Shown here piece after piece: positions 63,383-64,000 of a DNA stretch of 64,000 nt. Each line of letters opens with the position of its first letter. Position 1 is the first letter of the stretch. Position numbers and translations under genes: made by a program. Source of the DNA: Affinundibacterium flavidum (GTDB taxonomy: Bacteria; Pseudomonadota; Gammaproteobacteria; Burkholderiales; Burkholderiaceae_D). The DNA is taken from positions 1-64,000 of the forward strand of contig NZ_JACOGA010000020.1 of NCBI RefSeq assembly GCF_014284175.1. The letters are read 5' to 3'. The notes under the pieces were generated by a model that saw only the letters and a program-made list of their open reading frames with translations, was not told the DNA's origin and ran no database searches.

Positions 63383-64000
63383 ATGTTTCGTGTGATGTTA
63401 GTTGAGGATGATGAACGCCTCGCCAGTTTGATTATTGAGTATCTGCAATCCTATGAGTTTGCGGTCGATCTCGTGCCACGCGGCGATTTGGCTTTGGCAC
63501 ACTTTCAAGCTAGTTCGCCAGACTTGGTGGTGCTTGATTTGATGTTGCCTGGCTTAGACGGTATGGTGGTTTGTCGTCAGATCCGCGAAATCAGCCGTGT
63601 GCCTATCTTAATCCTTACTGCCCGTGAAGATTCTTACGATGAAGTTTCCGCATTAGAGCAAGGCGCGGATGACTTCGTTAGTAAGCCGGTGCAGCCACGT
63701 ATTCTGTTAGCGCGACTGCGTGTCTTGGTGCGCAGGATTGCAAGCCCGGTAGTGAACGCAGCCGCAGGCGACACCGATCAACTACAATTTGGCGCCTTGT
63801 ATATTTCGCGCAGTGATCGCCTAGTGCACTGGCGTCAGGAAGCAATCGAACTGTCGAACACCGAATTTAAATTGTTGATGGTGTTGGTCGAGTCGCCGGG
63901 AAAAGTTTTGTCACGTGATGATATTTTGAAAAAAATGCGCGGGATAGAATTTGATGGGCTGGATCGCAGCATCGATAACTTAATTTCTCGCTTGCGTCGT
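63383..64000 (+). CDS. RstA-like OmpR-family response regulator, partial
   Basis: This gene runs past the right edge: about 206 residues from ATG 63383 are seen. The receiver has VEDDERLASL at 7-16, the Asp in VVLDLMLPGLDG near 52 and Lys in VSKPVQPRIL near 104. The winged-helix part includes LSNTEFKLLMVLVE and ends RGIEFDGLDRSIDNLISRLR, a pattern typical of RstA. An RstB-like kinase is expected next. An AAGGAG precedes the ATG. Confidence 0.85.
   Translation, partial: MFRVMLVEDDERLASLIIEYLQSYEFAVDLVPRGDLALAHFQASSPDLVVLDLMLPGLDGMVVCRQIREISRVPILILTAREDSYDEVSALEQGADDFVSKPVQPRILLARLRVLVRRIASPVVNAAAGDTDQLQFGALYISRSDRLVHWRQEAIELSNTEFKLLMVLVESPGKVLSRDDILKKMRGIEFDGLDRSIDNLISRLRR

Noticed and set aside
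1-64000. tRNA genes
   Set aside because: I looked through the intergenic gaps for cloverleaf and TTCGA-type T-arm patterns and found none that held up.

Overview
The window reads as chromosomal DNA of a Gram-negative betaproteobacterium, most likely Burkholderiales and possibly near Oxalobacteraceae. This is inferred from gene types, not from a marker gene. Supporting genes are a DctPQM TRAP transporter with a DctSR-type two-component pair, pstSCAB-phoUBR next to ppk, thiI with a rhodanese tail, queG, an AMIN-domain amidase, and an ornithine-lipid-type acyltransferase. No rRNA, tRNA, CRISPR array or complete insertion sequence was seen.

Region 1 (about 1-31,660) is a loose, accessory-rich stretch with many gaps. 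It holds isolated housekeeping or metabolic genes: an HD hydrolase, a TraB/GumN protein, a TlpA-like thioredoxin, thiI, a LysR-DoxX-GST cluster, an amidohydrolase, a gamma-glutamyltransferase and glnS. Between them lie probable conflict or host-interaction genes. These are a HEPN plus OST-HTH protein, an 873-residue Ig-like repeat protein, a 569-residue protein with an eCIS-cargo-like N-terminus, two decayed RelE-type toxin-antitoxin modules, one intact zeta-toxin-like kinase with a small partner ORF, and an Ec86/Eco1-like retron (candidate ncRNA, deoxyribosyltransferase-like effector, reverse transcriptase). The gaps contain at least five decayed fragments of the same zeta-like kinase gene. 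Four of them break near the same codon. Several families of REP/REPIN-like palindromes are also present.

Region 2 (about 31,660-53,150) is denser. It carries a DUF5916-type outer-membrane protein, amiC-tsaE, queG, dctSR divergent from dctPQM, a candidate terminator-ended small RNA, ogt-xerD, ybaK, plsY, tsaD, an EAL phosphodiesterase with a degenerate GGDEF, marC, and an overlapping OlsB-like acyltransferase and LpxH-like phosphoesterase pair.

Region 3 (about 53,150-64,000) is a phosphate island. ppk1-sixA is transcribed leftward and pstSCAB-phoU-phoB-phoR rightward. The intergenic space holds two well-formed Pho boxes, one facing each way, so phosphate starvation should induce uptake and polyphosphate synthesis together. 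An RstA-like response regulator runs off the right edge.
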